A stretch of 64,000 nt of DNA, taken from contig NC_092563.1 in the NCBI RefSeq assembly GCF_037975245.1, forward strand, positions 2,447,001 to 2,511,000, read 5' to 3'. Source of the stretch: Apostichopus japonicus. Its lineage: Eukaryota > Echinodermata > Holothuroidea > Aspidochirotida > Stichopodidae. Below, one piece after another: positions 1 to 13,081 of this stretch (position 1 is its first letter; each line of letters opens with the position of its first letter). The notes under the pieces are model-generated. The model was not told the DNA's origin. It ran no database searches and was given only the letters and a program-made list of their open reading frames with translations. Made by a program: the position numbers and the translations under genes.

Positions 1-230
1 GTAGTGATTTCTGTGTCCTTCCTATACAGACAATCTTTACATTCCTCTCCATTGTGAGGCTGACCTTGCTCTGAGCTATTTTTATCTGTTAATTTCCATT
101 GATCTATTTGGTATTAGAGATATATACAAATATTCTAGCCCAAGTATTAAAATAGATAACAATGCTAATAATTTTTTTTTTTTAACTTTTGAAATGGCAG
201 ACAATGGTAAATTCTTTTTCTTTTCTTTTC

Positions 231-380
<150 letters not shown>

Positions 381-559
381 CACAATAGGAGAGTGGAAAT
401 TTGACTCTAAGGCGAAAAAGTTGTTTCGCCTTACGTTTTTACTACCATTTCTAGGCATAATTTTCTCGTCGCAAATAGTCTTATCTTTTTCTCCACTGTC
501 TAAAACTAGGGTTTGCTTAGTTTTAGGGTCAGAGGTTAGGGAGTTTATATATATTAGGG

Positions 560-617
<58 letters not shown>

Positions 618-725
618 AATAACGGAGAAACTGTTAAACAACTATGCTGCATTTAGAGAAAGGCTGGATCTCGAGTGAGATACAATAATTGAATTAGGTA
701 AGTGATTGGAAGTAAAACAGCCAAT

Positions 726-783
<58 letters not shown>

Positions 784-1525
784 ATAATACTATAGAATGC
801 CTTGTGGTTGTTACAGTGAGAATAGAAGGAAGTATATATCCTCAGTGAAAATAGGGGACAAGGTCGAAAGTTTTCAATGATTTAAAATAAACAGTGTGCA
901 GTGAGTATTTGTGGGTTTTTCTTTAGGAATTAAAATAGAGCAAGGTTTCTCACAGTGTATAAAGCTATGAGGTAGCAGTTGAACAATATCCTGTTTTTTT
1001 TATCTTGCATTATTTCTTTTTATAGTTTAAGGTGATAAAGCTACTCTTAACTACTTGTCCCAAAAATATCAAAATCTGATAATCTACTCAAGGTGAATGG
1101 GAATATTTTGAGAAATTCAAAATTCAATCAACCTATGGTCTAAAATGCAGCTATTCAAGCTATTTAGGGTCTCCAAAATGTTTTGGAGGGTCACTGAAAC
1201 TTTGGGAGAAAAAGAAACATTGCCGATACTTGGAAAAAAAGGGTTCCAAAAAAACAAAACAAAAATAACACCATTTTGCAACTAAGCAGCCATAATTATG
1301 TAAACATTTCTCAAATGTGGAGGAGATTGGGGAAGGGGATACCGCCTCCTTGTAGGCTCCTTTCCCAGGCCATGTGCCACTGGAGGGAGGGTCACCAAGA
1401 TGCTCAGGGTGAAAATTCGTGTCACCAAGCAAAACAGTTTGAGGTTGAGGGGGTTGGAGGGAGTTTGGTAAAAGTAAAGCAGAGGCCAGAGGGGCATGGG
1501 AGAACATACCCCCTAAATAAATAAA

Positions 1526-1765
1526 TACGCTGCAGGGTAGGTAGGCTGGTAAGATACTCAATGCAAAAGCCTTATAGGACCACATATACGCTGCAGGGTA
1601 GTTCGGCTGGTAGGATGCTCAAGGCTTAGGCCTTATGTGTCCACATGTACGCTACAGGGTAGGTAGGCTCAAGGCTCAGCCTGGCCTTATGGGACCACGT
1701 ATACAATGCAGGGTAGGTCGGCTGGTAAGATGCTCAAGGCTGAGGCTTTATGTGTCCACATGTGT
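1526..1765 (+). repeat. 61-bp tandem repeat, four copies
   Basis: Units begin at about 1526, 1587, 1648 and 1702 with TACGCTGCAGGGTAGGTAGG or close variants, and each ends near a CTTATG..CCACATG block. Copies alternate between two versions at the end (GGACCACATA and GTGTCCACATG), suggesting duplication of a two-unit block. The third copy is shortened by 7 bp. Confidence 0.85.
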
Positions 1766-4407
1766 GATGTGTGGATGGGATAGTGATCTTTCTGCAGGCT
1801 GGATTTGACCCCCAAGCTGCCACCTGTTGAGAATCCCATGTATTCAGTAGTATGCTACCCTATAATAGGATATATGGGTCTTGGGGATGTACTCCCTGTG
1901 AACTCTCCACTTGCAAACATGTATTGTCAATGTGTTATTCACATGTTCCCACGCTGTAAACGTTTGGGTTATCACTTATTGCTGGCCTGTAAATTCATCT
2001 TCTGCATGACATAGGACAATAAATCCATTTGGCTGGTTCTTATAAGTGGTATTACTACCTATTAAGTTGAGTTTAACATTGTCAGATCTATACTAGTTTT
2101 GTAAAACATGTACCAAGGCTGATGGGAAAAGAATGAACGCCACGTCCTTCACGTCTTCCTTATATTTCCTGCCGTGGTAGTACACCCGGTTAAATTCTTT
2201 ACTATTGCACCCTGTAAGTCATTGCTATCATCTGAGAGAGGAACAAGAACTGAAGGTTGATTTTCTACTGCATCGAAGTCTGTACGTAATGTCTAATATC
2301 GTTATTGAATATTGCAGCTGTGCGTGTTTGCAGTGTATCGTCTCAGCAGCCATAGGCTCCTACGTAGAACAGCCTTACTGTCGTAACAGGTGTTCAAAAT
2401 CTTGAAAAAAACCTATTGCTCTTCAAGAATGTTAACATTATACTGACTGCATTCCTCTCCATACCTGTCTCCTCAATACATATGCATCCCGATCTACCAT
2501 GCCTACAATCTGGTAACATTCTTGCACACTGTGTCCCCTGTATGATAAAACATTAAACCTTAACTGCACACAGAAGCCCTTAAGCTAAACTTTTTTTCTT
2601 TTAGACGTCCCAAAGCTTTTCCAGGGTGACAGGCAGAACCGATTTCTAAAAAAAAAAATAAAAAAATAAAAAAACAGACAATTATTTGGGGGCCTAGTCC
2701 CCCTAGGCAACTCCTCCCCTGGGTACTTTAGCCTACTTCTTATATAAGGTTAACTGTGCCTTTTGGAGTGGCAGTTAGAAACATGCTTTGCAGTCTATAA
2801 CAGTAGAGGGCTTTAATCAGTTATTACCATGAATCTGATATAGACTGGAGTTATGTTACAAAAGCCAACTATAAACTGTGCTTTAATCAAGAGTGTGTCC
2901 TCCATTTCTCTGTCTTTACACAGGTAAGCAGTGCATAGATTAATTTGCTGCCAATATATATAAAGTCTTTGCATTGTCAAGGAGCAGCCACTCAATAAAA
3001 TAACACTTGTATGTAAATAAAATTATTTTTGACAACAGTCTACAAGTATCCGAAAAGGTTGAGAATATTTTAGTACTGCTTTCGTGGTTCCTAACTTCTT
3101 GGATTCAACAATTTTCTAATTTAGGGACTATGAGCTATTAAAAAGTTTAAGATTTACCTGAAACTCCTTTTTTACTTATGTCTTTAAATTAAGTTATTAA
3201 TAATTAGTTCATTAAATTATCAATTAAACGACTCTGTTTGAAATTTTTAAATGTTACCGGTAGTAAATAATGTTGACCTCATTCAGACTTCATATTCCTT
3301 TGTTTTTCTTGATGATTTTGACGAGTGTAAAGCTGAATGATACAAATTTTGGTTGATTAACTATTTTTTTCCTGTGCAATGAGTTTTAATTGTGCAGCGA
3401 GATAGGGGAAGATGCTATATAGGCGTGAATGGTGTTTATGGGATGACTCGGATTCATTTCAGAAAATTAATTTCTCTACTCACTGGCAAAATTTCCTCGT
3501 TTGGACATTTCCATATTTGCCGATTGGGTTCTACTAATATTATTAAAGCAAACAAACGCGAGCCGCTGCATCGCTACATAGGAACGCAGAGAAAAGGAGT
3601 GACCCTTGTCGTTCAGGTCTGTGTGGAATTTAGAGTTCACAATATTATTAATCACATCCACAGCGGTCCGAAAAGACTTCATCAAAAGAGATCTGCTTCC
3701 TTTCCACTACCAGACGTGGACTTTTCAAGGTCAATTAGTTGTACTATTGGAATCATAAAAAACCTGGATTTGTCATCATCCCTCTGATTTAAAAGGTGAT
3801 CAGCTTCTGAACGAGGGAAAGAATTAAGACCATAATGGCCTTTTGTTGAATGACTTTGACATCTGTCAGAAAGATGCATACATTTGCTGCTCTGGGTTAA
3901 TGAGATCTGGAAGATGTAACATTTCTTCCATAAAACACAGCAGAGAGTGTGTCAGATGATCCATTCTGAACTGCCAGTTTCTGACTATGGCATTTTTGAG
4001 GGGGGGGGGGGTGGCCCAACCCTGTATTGTATATCATATGTTATATAAAGTACCTTAAAATAATGTTGTCAATGTTGAAAATCAGTAAACATTCATGTCC
4101 AAGTAAAACACAGATGGAAGACTATCAAAAGATGACTATCGATATTTCTTCTTCCATTTTTTTTTACTCTCAACAAGGAATCACAAAAGAAATTGAAAAA
4201 CATGAGAATTTTCACCCAACATTTTAAGAATCTCTGGAAATTATCGTGTCTCTCTCTCTTTTTGATTAACTATTTCAATGTTTTAATTCTGATATAGCTA
4301 TAGACAGAGATAGAGATATATAACTCGAACAAAATGTTTCCTTAATTAATTCTATTAGCTGTTTTTCAACATGGATCATGCATGGCCGTTTGTATTTTAT
4401 TCGGTAG

Positions 4408-4539
4408 ATGCCAGTTTGCCGATTCTTTCTGAGGGGTATCTGTACGCAGGTGGACTGCCCGTACTCACACGTCAAGGTGAACAACACTGCCAGTGTATGC
4501 AGAGACTTTGTGAGAGGATTCTGCCCCAAAGGTGAAAAG
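4408..4539 (+). CDS. zc3h3: ZC3H3 (SMICL) internal exon: CCCH zinc fingers
   Basis: Exon of 132 nt, exactly 44 codons, bounded by an acceptor (ttcggtag) and a donor (AAG|gtaatt), phase 0 at both ends. It begins MPVCRFFLRGICTQ and holds one complete CCCH finger (C-x7-C-x4-C-x3-H, ending CPYSH) plus the first two cysteines of the next, which is completed by the following exon across the intron. The spacing, the MPVC start of the exon and the split finger match the array in ZC3H3, a nuclear protein with five CCCH fingers involved in polyadenylation and mRNA export, also described as a Smad-interacting CPSF30-like factor. The exons for the first fingers and the long N-terminal half were looked for between 1 and 4407 and not found, so they should lie upstream of the window. 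The initial ATG is an internal methionine, not the start codon. Confidence 0.87.
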
Positions 4540-7500
4540 GTAATTATGGTGCCATTATTCTTATGAATTTTCATAAAATATTGGAAACAGAGTTAGAATT
4601 ATTTTATTAAAGAAACCCACACACAATTATTATCTAAGAATAATACATATATATATATATTTATATATATATACATATTTATATATATATATATATATTT
4701 ATTTATATATCATCATAATATTTTATACAATAGTAAAATTACATTATATGAGTGCAAATAAATTTGTAATTATAATTACTAATTATTTACCTTTATGTGA
4801 AGTTTTGTATGAACATGATATCTCAAGAAGGGTAAACTTGAGGGATATCATACTTTGCACCAGAACCCTATTGCATTTGATAGAGGTCAAAGGTCATTTA
4901 GGGTCACCAGATGTCATGTGAAAACCTTTTAACACGATTACTTAAGAAGGGAAACTGTGATGAATCTCGTACTTGATGTGTGGGTGCCTCATATTAAGTG
5001 GAAGAATGCTTTTGTTTTTTTGGAGAACGTCAAGGGTCATTTGAGGTTACCAGAAGTCAAATGGTGTAAAAACCTTGTAAGCACCATATGTCAAGCAGGA
5101 AAGCATATCTGGATCTTGCCCAAAATTGAATGCAAGAAGCTGATTTATGACCAACCATGTTAACATGACATCAATGCTCTTGATATTCTACTATTAAATT
5201 ATTAATAAAGATCTGTGGTGAGTACCAAAACCCTATTAAAAATGTTAGAGAGCAGAGGTCAAACTGTGCATGCCTTGTAAGCATGATATCTCAGAGGAAA
5301 GACTCTTGATGACTCATACTGTCATGCATGTTTCATAAAAATTGTTAATCAATCTCCATGGATCTTAAAACATTCTATATCTAAGTGTAAACACAGTAAC
5401 TTTGAGTTGAAATGTGTCAATTTGAAACCACAGTGCTTAAAAAATATTTCCTATGGGCAAGGAATCACCAAGCCTTTTGGTTATTTTCTTGTCTGGGGGA
5501 AGTGGGGGGTGGGGGGTCATCTAATATTCATATAATGATTTCATTTTCCGAAAAAAATCACAAAGCAATTTTCTGAAACTACAACAAAAGCAACAAATGT
5601 TGTTCATGTTTCGTTAACTTTTATTTATAGTGAATGAACATGAATGAGCATTTCATTGGGAGTGGGAGAATATGAAACACTGCATCTTGCCTGGAAATAA
5701 AATAGCAATCATTGATGACTTTGTGACAACCTGGTCCACCACCCACACCCTTACTCCTGCTTCCCCCTATCCGCACAATGCATCCTCAATATTTATATTT
5801 ATGGTAAAGTTACTATGAAGTACTTAAATTCATTGGTAACAGTTAATGATGACTTCATAACAACCTGGTCAACCAGTGCAAAGGGATGATGTTGTCTTCT
5901 CACTCTGTGGGTACCATGTTGTAAGATGCTTGAAGTGCTCATGTCTGGTCAAAATTTAAAAGGAAAAGAAAACTGTAAGGAAAATCTTTTACACAAAATA
6001 TCTTTTGGAATTTCATTGCAAGGGTCCTACCTGTAAGGCTGTACCACGTAAGAGTTGTCACAGGGGTTCTACATGTAATATACATTTCTGAGTACTCGAA
6101 TATGAGAACTTTATTCCAGAATACATAAAAAATATGTGCCTTCTGAATATGTCACCTGCTGTGCAAGCAGTTGTTTTTGTGATAAATAATTTTATTTCTA
6201 CTCGTGTTTCAATTAAAACCAAGTTACCTTACTCCTATTTACACAATGGTACTAACCAAAGCTTCAGGAACATGGACTATGGTAAAGGGGGTTACTAATT
6301 TCTGTTTCAAACACAAGCATATTTTAACATCAAAAGACATGTTAACTACATAATATTATCAACATTTACCAATTTAATAGTACCAAGTACAATTTTAATG
6401 TTCCTTTAATAATTTTATACTACCTGTTGAATGTTTTTTCTAGCATTGACAAACAGTGCAGACCCTACGATTGTAGCAATAACAACCTTTCTGAGAAATG
6501 ACAATCTAGCCATCACTGGACAGGATTTGCACAAGTGATGTCTTCGGCTTTGAGTACAGCGTTTCTGTATATTTCATGTTGGATGAATCAAAATGCAATA
6601 TTAGTATTTACCGACTTTGCGATCCGTGTTATAGTCATTGCTGACTTAGCAGTGTGCCCCCCCCCTCACAATTTTGTATAGTCGATAAAAGTGACTCCAT
6701 AGTTTTCCCTTTCGGGGAACCAAAAAGAGAAATAAAAAAATAGGCTGTCTTTTGTCATTCTGGAATAGCGCCATCGTTCACACATTATACACACAGTGCA
6801 TGACAGTGAAGGTTTGTCGTTGATAGCAAAGGTGAAATTTTATGGTTTGAGTACTTGACAAAACTGCCAGAAAACATATAGAGCTGGTCAAGGGTGGAAT
6901 GCCAAGCAGACATTTCAAAAAGTCTCCCAGGGATATATATGTAATTACTGTAAGAATTATAATCTCAACTCAGTCTTTACAAAAGTTTGCAAAATTAATC
7001 AGAGCAAATTTTTTTCAGGGCTGTCCCTTCTATAACCAAAGCTTACTTATTTCTTGTCCCAGCAGCAGATTTGGTTGTCCGAAGATGTGTAACAAAATAA
7101 CACAGAATGACCAATATGTACACTGAAGGCGAGATGTGTAGGTTCGGTGAATAGAACACTGGTCTTGACACTTTAGGTCAGTGAAACTGCCCTTCAGGTG
7201 GATCAAAGGCCCACAACCATTCTGCTCTATATCAATATTTCGAAACTGACGTAGGGCCACACCGACTTATCATTTAACCGTTTTGGAGGTATTTAGTTAC
7301 AATGCAATCTGAATTTGATGTATACAACTAGTTGTCCACAGGACTACCACCAAAGTTGATTTCGGTTGCCCGAACAGAAATTTGATCGTCTCAGACGATT
7401 GGACTACTGATAGACGTTTGCCCTGTTGACGGGCGCTAAGTATGTAGCTGACACTCATTCATGTTCAGGAAGGCAGTCATGTTTCATATTCATGTGGATG

Positions 7501-9409
7501 ATCTCTCAATGGTTTACATACATCGTACATACATACATACACCCAAGCATACACACATACACACACACATACACAATTAACTGCCGACCTAGCATTTTAC
7601 AATTTTAGCCACTTGCCAAAGAAAGGCAAGTAATTGATAAATATCTACTTGCTGAAATGTAAGTACCCACTGGCATTAACCTGAATTATGATACTTGATA
7701 ATCAGTTGATGCAAAGGCTTATGGGAGCAGCCGGATGTTATCCGCTGATAAATAAGAAGTAGTACATTCCTGAGCTATTAAGAATTCTTCATGTCTACTG
7801 GCTGAGAAGTGCAAGTGCTTCTCTTTTCTTACGGCAAACTTGGAACTTCACTGGCATTTAGCCGGCGAGTAGCCCCAATTTGGACGGCCTGCCTAACATT
7901 ATTGTGAGTACAGTATGTGGCATATCAAGCATCTTGTTACTAACACCATGGACTTTGAGTTTCGAGTACCTGTGTGATGGTATGGGTAAGTCAAGTGTGC
8001 AGCCATGCATATACCCCCCGCAACATGGCAACCACGAAGTACATACAGTAGCACTGAAAGTACACAGACCTCTCATACCGATGGGTGTTGGTGGGAGCAC
8101 CTGTCTGCGTGGAGTAGGATGTATACGCAGGTCAGCTACAACCATATCCACGACGGCGAGTCCCCCATGAAGTGGAATCCGTCATGCAAACTCAATGTGA
8201 TATTAATCCATTCGCTGTCTGGACGGGTTTATCGCAGGAAGTGAATCGCATTTGAGGATACTATGAGGATCACATATTCGGTCAATGTGTAGCCATATGT
8301 TTGCCCTTTCAGGTCAAAATTCCTTTGTACCCAATCATTCTGTGAATTTTTATTTATCTTCAGAAACATTACAGTACAACATCTGCAAATGCAATCTATT
8401 TTTTTTACTCCACTTGATAAACAGGAGAAGTACGGTAACGAATAAATAAAAAGAAAAGACCATAAAAAAAAATAGGGTGGCCCTTTGAGAAGAAATTGTT
8501 AAAGTAAAGGTCAAGTATGTGACATTCAGGAAGGGATACTTTTTTTAATTTGTTAAAAATTTTTTTTACAAGAATAGTTCTACGATGGTCCAGTGTGAAT
8601 AGTTCACAGTCTTCAGCTATACCAATGACCAATAGACCAATGATTCGGACATGGGATCAGAGTTTTGTAATTGGTAACAAAAACACAATCCTTTCTGAAA
8701 ATTTTCTCTGTGAAAAATGAGTAGATTTTTTACTTTTCTTTTCTCTGTTGTCAGAAATGTATCTTGGAATGTGAAGAATTGACTGCCCACCCCCCCCCCT
8801 GAATCCCAAAAAGCTGTTAGTTTCACCCTGCATACAGTAAACTATCACTTTTTCACACTAAAACAAAGTTTGGACATTTTGCACATGAAAAGTTGTTGAT
8901 TTCGTCATCAAGTCAGTCGGTCACACACTGCCGGGAAGGATGTGACTTGACTCATGACTGGCATAAGATGGAACGGGGCAAGTGTGTGTGTGTTTGTGTG
9001 TGCGCACTCGGAGCAGTGTGTGTGCTCATGAACTACGACTGATTAAGTAGACCCTAATTCTTATCTATGTAATGTAGGCTAGCCTATATCTATGTGTGGT
9101 GTGACAGTGTGATAAGACAGGTGTAGGCTTTAGTTTTGATATTAAAGCATTTCGTACAAAAAGAAGAAAGACTTTCAAAGTAATCTTAGTTTTCTTCCGA
9201 TGGAATGATTTGATTACTTCATGTCAGATATATATTTATATATATATTTATATATATTTATATATAAATATAGCAGAAATATTGACAAGTGCTATGCGCA
9301 TCAAAAACAGAAAGGAGAGAGAAATGAAGTGCATGCATCCAAATGAGAGAAAAATTTACCATACGGCATTGAAATTCTAAAATCTATGAAATCTTGTTTT
9401 AAATTTCAG
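4540..9409 (+). other. zc3h3 intron, 4.87 kb
   Basis: Intron between two phase-compatible zc3h3 exons. It holds a half-site-bearing tandem repeat (4790-5300), TA tracts at 4648-4710 and 9230-9275, a CATA/CACA-rich run near 7515-7575 and a GT run near 8985. No other gene is seen. Confidence 0.75.
4790..5300 (+). repeat. Dispersed tandem repeat carrying nuclear-receptor-type half sites
   Basis: Degenerate copies of a roughly 140-155-bp unit with the landmarks ATATCTCAAGAAGGG, a line resembling ATGAATCTCGTACTTG, CATATTAAGTG, then AGAGGTCAAAGGTCATTT and GGTCACCAGA. One unit has a perfect AGGTCA-A-AGGTCA at 4884-4896. The same family recurs near 13930-14110 and 56760-57240. Confidence 0.75.
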
Positions 9410-9552
9410 TGTACCCAAAAACATCTCTTAGAATGTGCAGAGTTCAGCCAGAAGGGAACTTGTTCCAGAAAGCATTGTCCGTTACGGCACAAGAAGAAGG
9501 GGAGACAACTCTCAACTTTGGAAAGCTCAAATGGACTGAAAATGACGAAAAG
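9410..9552 (+). CDS. zc3h3: ZC3H3 (SMICL) internal exon: last CCCH finger
   Basis: Exon of 143 nt between acceptor aaatttcag and donor AAAAG|gtttgt. It enters in phase 0 and leaves after two bases of a codon. The first residues, CTQKH, supply the third cysteine and the histidine of the finger begun in the previous exon (C-x7-C-x5-C-x3-H when joined). A further finger follows: C-AEFSQKGT-C-SRKH-C-PLR-H. A basic stretch (HKKKGRQ) comes next, as in ZC3H3 where the finger array is followed by a basic, low-complexity tail. The join across the 4.87-kb intron keeps the frame and the finger spacing, which is the best evidence that both exons belong to one gene. The open frame upstream of 9410 is intronic. 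Confidence 0.87.
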
Positions 9553-12313
9553 GTTTGTATGTTTCATTAATTGAGATGTATAAAAAACCAAGAAAATTGT
9601 TCAGTTCATCCATATATAGTTATTTCAATAGGAATGCCATCCTCTGTTTATCATTGTCTAGATCTGTGTAGGTATTATGCCATCAAGTTGTCATTGTCGG
9701 ATAGTGTAGACCTTCATGTCTGTTCATCTGTGTGTCTTCCTGGATGTTGATTATTCTCCCTGTGTCTGTCTCTCTGTCTGTCTGTAGCTGTAGTCTGTCC
9801 CATCACATTTGTCCATCTTTTTGTCGAAAAGCATACATTTGAATGTCTCCGTAAATCTGTCTGTCTGTCTATCCTATTCAAATCTATTTCCATATATTAC
9901 AATTTTTCCTTCTCTTAGTTTTATAACGTGAGCAGGAGTAGGAAGAGTGCGGTAGTGTGTTATTGGAGTGGATAGGTTCGAGGTTTGATGAATCAATGGG
10001 CTCATATTCTACGACCCCAGACAATTCTAACAGAATGTTAGGAGGAAATTACAAAAACTTACACTGTTATCATACAATTTTTGAAATCACAAGTCACGTA
10101 GAGGGTATCATGTCTCCATATTATTATCTCATTGCCCAAATTGCATTAATCTGGTTTTTAAAATACATACAGGAAATAAAAAAATTTAAAAAAAGAATGT
10201 TAGTGAATCCAATCTAGACATGCTGCATCAGCATTTTAGATACAAATTTTTTTTTTTTTTTTGGAAAGAGTCTGCAAGTGTAGTTCCATTAGTTTGTAAG
10301 CTGTTAAGGAAACTGACAAATCTGTTTCAAAAGTACGCTTAAAGTCGTTAGCAGCATTGTTTTAACATTAAAACATAGGACGCACATAACTCATTAAGTT
10401 GCAAGGTTTCATCGTCAGCAATAATTTTTACATGCCATCTTGTTTGACCTTTAACCAGTCATCATGATAGTCTACTGAGGTGACTTCCAGAAACCCTAGA
10501 TGGATCGTGGTTCGGTCTACTGCGAGGCCTTTTTATCAAATTGGAAACGCGAGTTCTTCGGAAGTCTCGTCGTCCTTTGTGGGTAATGGTGTAGTACTTC
10601 TGCTGTAAAGGTCTCCTGATAACACAGCCACATTACCATGGGATGAGAAAGTGAGGAATCGGTCACACGTTATCATGGGATGGGGAAGTGGAGAATAAGT
10701 CACACGTTATCCTGGGATGGGGAAGTGGGGAATAAGTCACACGTTATCATTGGATGGGGAAGTGGGGAATAAGTCACACGTTATCATGGGATGGGGAAGT
10801 GGGGAATAAGTCACACGTTATCATTGGATGGGGAGTGAGGAATTGCTCAGACGTTATCATGGGATGGGGAAGTGGGGAATAAGTCACATGTTATCATGGG
10901 ATGGGGAAGTGGGGAATAAGTCACACAATATCATTGGATGGGGAGTGGGGAATTGCTCAGACGTTATCATGGGATGGGGAAGTGGGGAATAAGTCACACG
11001 TTATCATTGGATGGGGAGTGGGGAATTGCTCACACGTTATCAGGGGATGGGAAGTGGGGAATAAGTCACATGTTATCATGGGTTGGGGAGGTGGGCAATT
11101 GGTCACACGTTATCATGGGATGGGGAAGTGGGGAATAAGTCACACGTTATCATTGGATGGGGAAGTGGGGAATAAGTCACACGTTATCATGGGATGGGAA
11201 GTGGGGAATAAGTCACACATTATCATTGGATGGGAAGTGGGGAATTGCTCACACGTTATCATGGGATGGGGAAGTGGGGAATAAGTCACACGTTATCATG
11301 GGATGGGGAAGTGGGGAATAAGTCACACGTTATCATTGGATGGGGAAGTGGGGAATTGCTCACACGTTATCATGGGATGGGGAAGTGGGGAATAAGTCAC
11401 ACGTTATCATTGGATGGGGAGTGGGGAATTGCTCACACGTTATCAGGGGATGGGAAGTGGGGAATAAGTCACATGTTATCATGGGTTGGGGAGGTGGGCA
11501 ATTGGTCACACGTTATCATGGGATGGGGAATTGGTCACACGTTATGGGATGGGGAGTGGGGAATTGGTCACACGTTATCAGGGGATGGGAAGTTGGGAAT
11601 AAGTCACATGTTATCATGGGTTGGGGAGGTGGGCAATTGGTCACATGTTATCATGGGATGGGGAATTGGTCACACGTTATGGGATGGGAAGTGGGGAATT
11701 GGTCACACGTTATCATTGGATGGGGGAGTGGGGAGTAAGTCACATGTAATAATGGGGTGTGGAATTGGTAACACCTTATCATGGGATGAGAAAGTGGGGA
11801 ATTGGTCACACGTTATTATGGGATGGGGAAGTGGGGAATTGTTATAGAAGGTCGGACATACTGGAGGATGGGATGGACAAGCAAACGGAAAGGAAGAAAA
11901 TATTCAAGGATATTGTGACTGAGGAGACAACTTGCAAGGAATATTTGTATGAATAATATAACAACAAGGTTTCAACTTATGAGAAGAAAAATAAAATCGT
12001 CCTGCCAGTCCTCAGTCCCAATATAAATGGAAGAAAGTAAATACGTGTGTAAATCCCTCTTCGAGTGTACGTTTATAGTGCTTCAATTAAGACGTAGGGA
12101 AAAATGCAAGGACAGAATTAGTACTCCAGATTCAAGATAACTCAGACCGCAGATGTTTGAGGTCTCAAGGACTGGCTATGCTATCTGGCAAAAACAGCTC
12201 ATGTGAGATACTGGAGGATGAAGAAATACATCAAGAGGGAAGAATATTCATCAGCTTTGCCAAGTGGATAAATCATAATAACGACCATATTTTGTTTGTT
12301 ATTTATTCCACAG
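9553..12313 (+). other. zc3h3 intron, 2.76 kb, nearly half minisatellite
   Basis: Intron between the last-finger exon and the acidic/basic tail exon. CTGT-rich simple sequence lies at 9770-9880, a T run at about 10248, and the minisatellite fills 10626-11843. The long frames inside the minisatellite are not genes. Confidence 0.75.
10626..11843 (+). repeat. Minisatellite, about 37-bp unit, roughly 33 copies
   Basis: Unit of 36-37 bp: GTCACACGTTATCATGGGAT followed by GGGGAAGTGGGGAATAA or variants with AATTGCTC or AATTGGTC. Short units lacking ATC occur near 11530-11700. A multi-unit block recurs: the variant containing CAGGGGATGG lies at 11041, 11444 and 11579, giving 403-bp and 135-bp offsets. 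Because 37 is not a multiple of three and the unit lacks stops, long frames (up to 205 codons) run through it. Confidence 0.93.
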
Positions 12314-12474
12314 GATGCCAAAGGAGACAAAGAAATCAACTGGAAAGCTAACCAAGGTGCCCTCTATCGAAATAGAAAAGGGGAAATCGTCAGCGATGTC
12401 CAGCAACGTTTCCTTCATCGAACTGGAGAAAGACGAGGAAGAGAAATGCCCAGAGGTTGATATCAACTCAGAAG
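12314..12474 (+). CDS. zc3h3: ZC3H3 (SMICL) C-terminal region exon
   Basis: Exon of 161 nt with a good acceptor (attccacag) and donor (GAAG|gtatag). One base completes the arginine codon split from the previous exon; 53 codons follow, then one base. The peptide starts MPKETKKSTGKLTK and is rich in lysine, serine and glutamate, including SFIELEKDEEEK. It has no finger and resembles the disordered tail that follows the finger array in ZC3H3. Support comes from splice-phase compatibility on both sides and from lying in order between the last finger and the terminal exon. The sequence itself would not identify the gene. Confidence 0.75.
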
Positions 12475-13034
12475 GTATAGTATAGTACAGGCTGCTGCCA
12501 TGTAATATACAGCAAACAGAGGGAAGGGGTGGGGATGTGGGTGGGGTGGGGGGAGGGTGTTTGAAATTGCTTAGTGTGTAATGAAAGTACTAAAAACAAA
12601 AACAGAAAGGATGGTCAAGCTGTCTTTAAATGCAACTTAAGTACTCAGACAGACTACTGGCAATAATAGCTGGAAAGAATATAAAAGGAGAACATTTTTT
12701 GAGTTTGATGTTTGAAGATGGCTACCTGTCATCAATTTAAGATAAATACTTAATTAAAGTATGGGATTGGTAGAGGAAGGCGGAGGGGATGCTGGTGGAG
12801 ATTATTATTTTTATTTGGTAGTGTACAATAAAAGTAGACAGATTTCAAGTCATACGTATACGTACTATATAAGTGGTCGTTTCGAGGTACAAGAAGCCGC
12901 AAATGCCCCCTCCCCTCCCCTTCCCCTCCCCCTCCCCACCCCCTGACCCCTTACTTCTTCAGCTCCTCCTCCCTTTTGCATCCATGCCAAAGTCAATTGC
13001 AATACTGGATGTTTGTCTTTCTCACTCTTCACAG
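12475..13034 (+). other. Last zc3h3 intron with C-rich tract
   Basis: 560-bp intron. A pyrimidine tract of repeated CCCCT/CCCTCC runs at about 12907-12950, some 90 bases before the terminal exon, with a G-rich stretch (GGGGTGGGGGGAGGG) near 12543-12558. Both could form four-stranded structures; whether they affect splicing is unknown. Confidence 0.65.
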
Positions 13035-13081
13035 AAGGAACACAACCACCTCTGCAGATAAGACCGATTTTTATGAAATGA
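13035..13081 (+). CDS. zc3h3: ZC3H3 (SMICL) terminal coding exon with stop
   Basis: Short last coding exon: acceptor ctcttcacag, two bases completing a glutamate codon, then GTQPPLQIRPIFMK and a TGA stop at 13079-13081. The P-L-x-I-R-P ending resembles the short conserved C-terminus I recall for ZC3H3. The phase fits the donor at 12475 exactly. The preceding 560-bp intron carries a C-rich tract. No canonical AATAAA is evident in the next few hundred bases; AGTAAA at 13571-13576 is only a possible variant signal, so the end of the transcript is not placed. Confidence 0.72.

Noticed and set aside
3392-3787. 131-codon frame upstream of the first zc3h3 exon
   Set aside because: Begins at GTG, no zinc-finger or other motif, and does not resemble the missing ZC3H3 fingers.
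10901-11956. Several overlapping frames up to 205 codons with repeats such as GNKSHVIMGWG
   Set aside because: The minisatellite unit lacks stops and is not a multiple of three, so all shifts give long repetitive frames. Real zc3h3 exons lie on either side.
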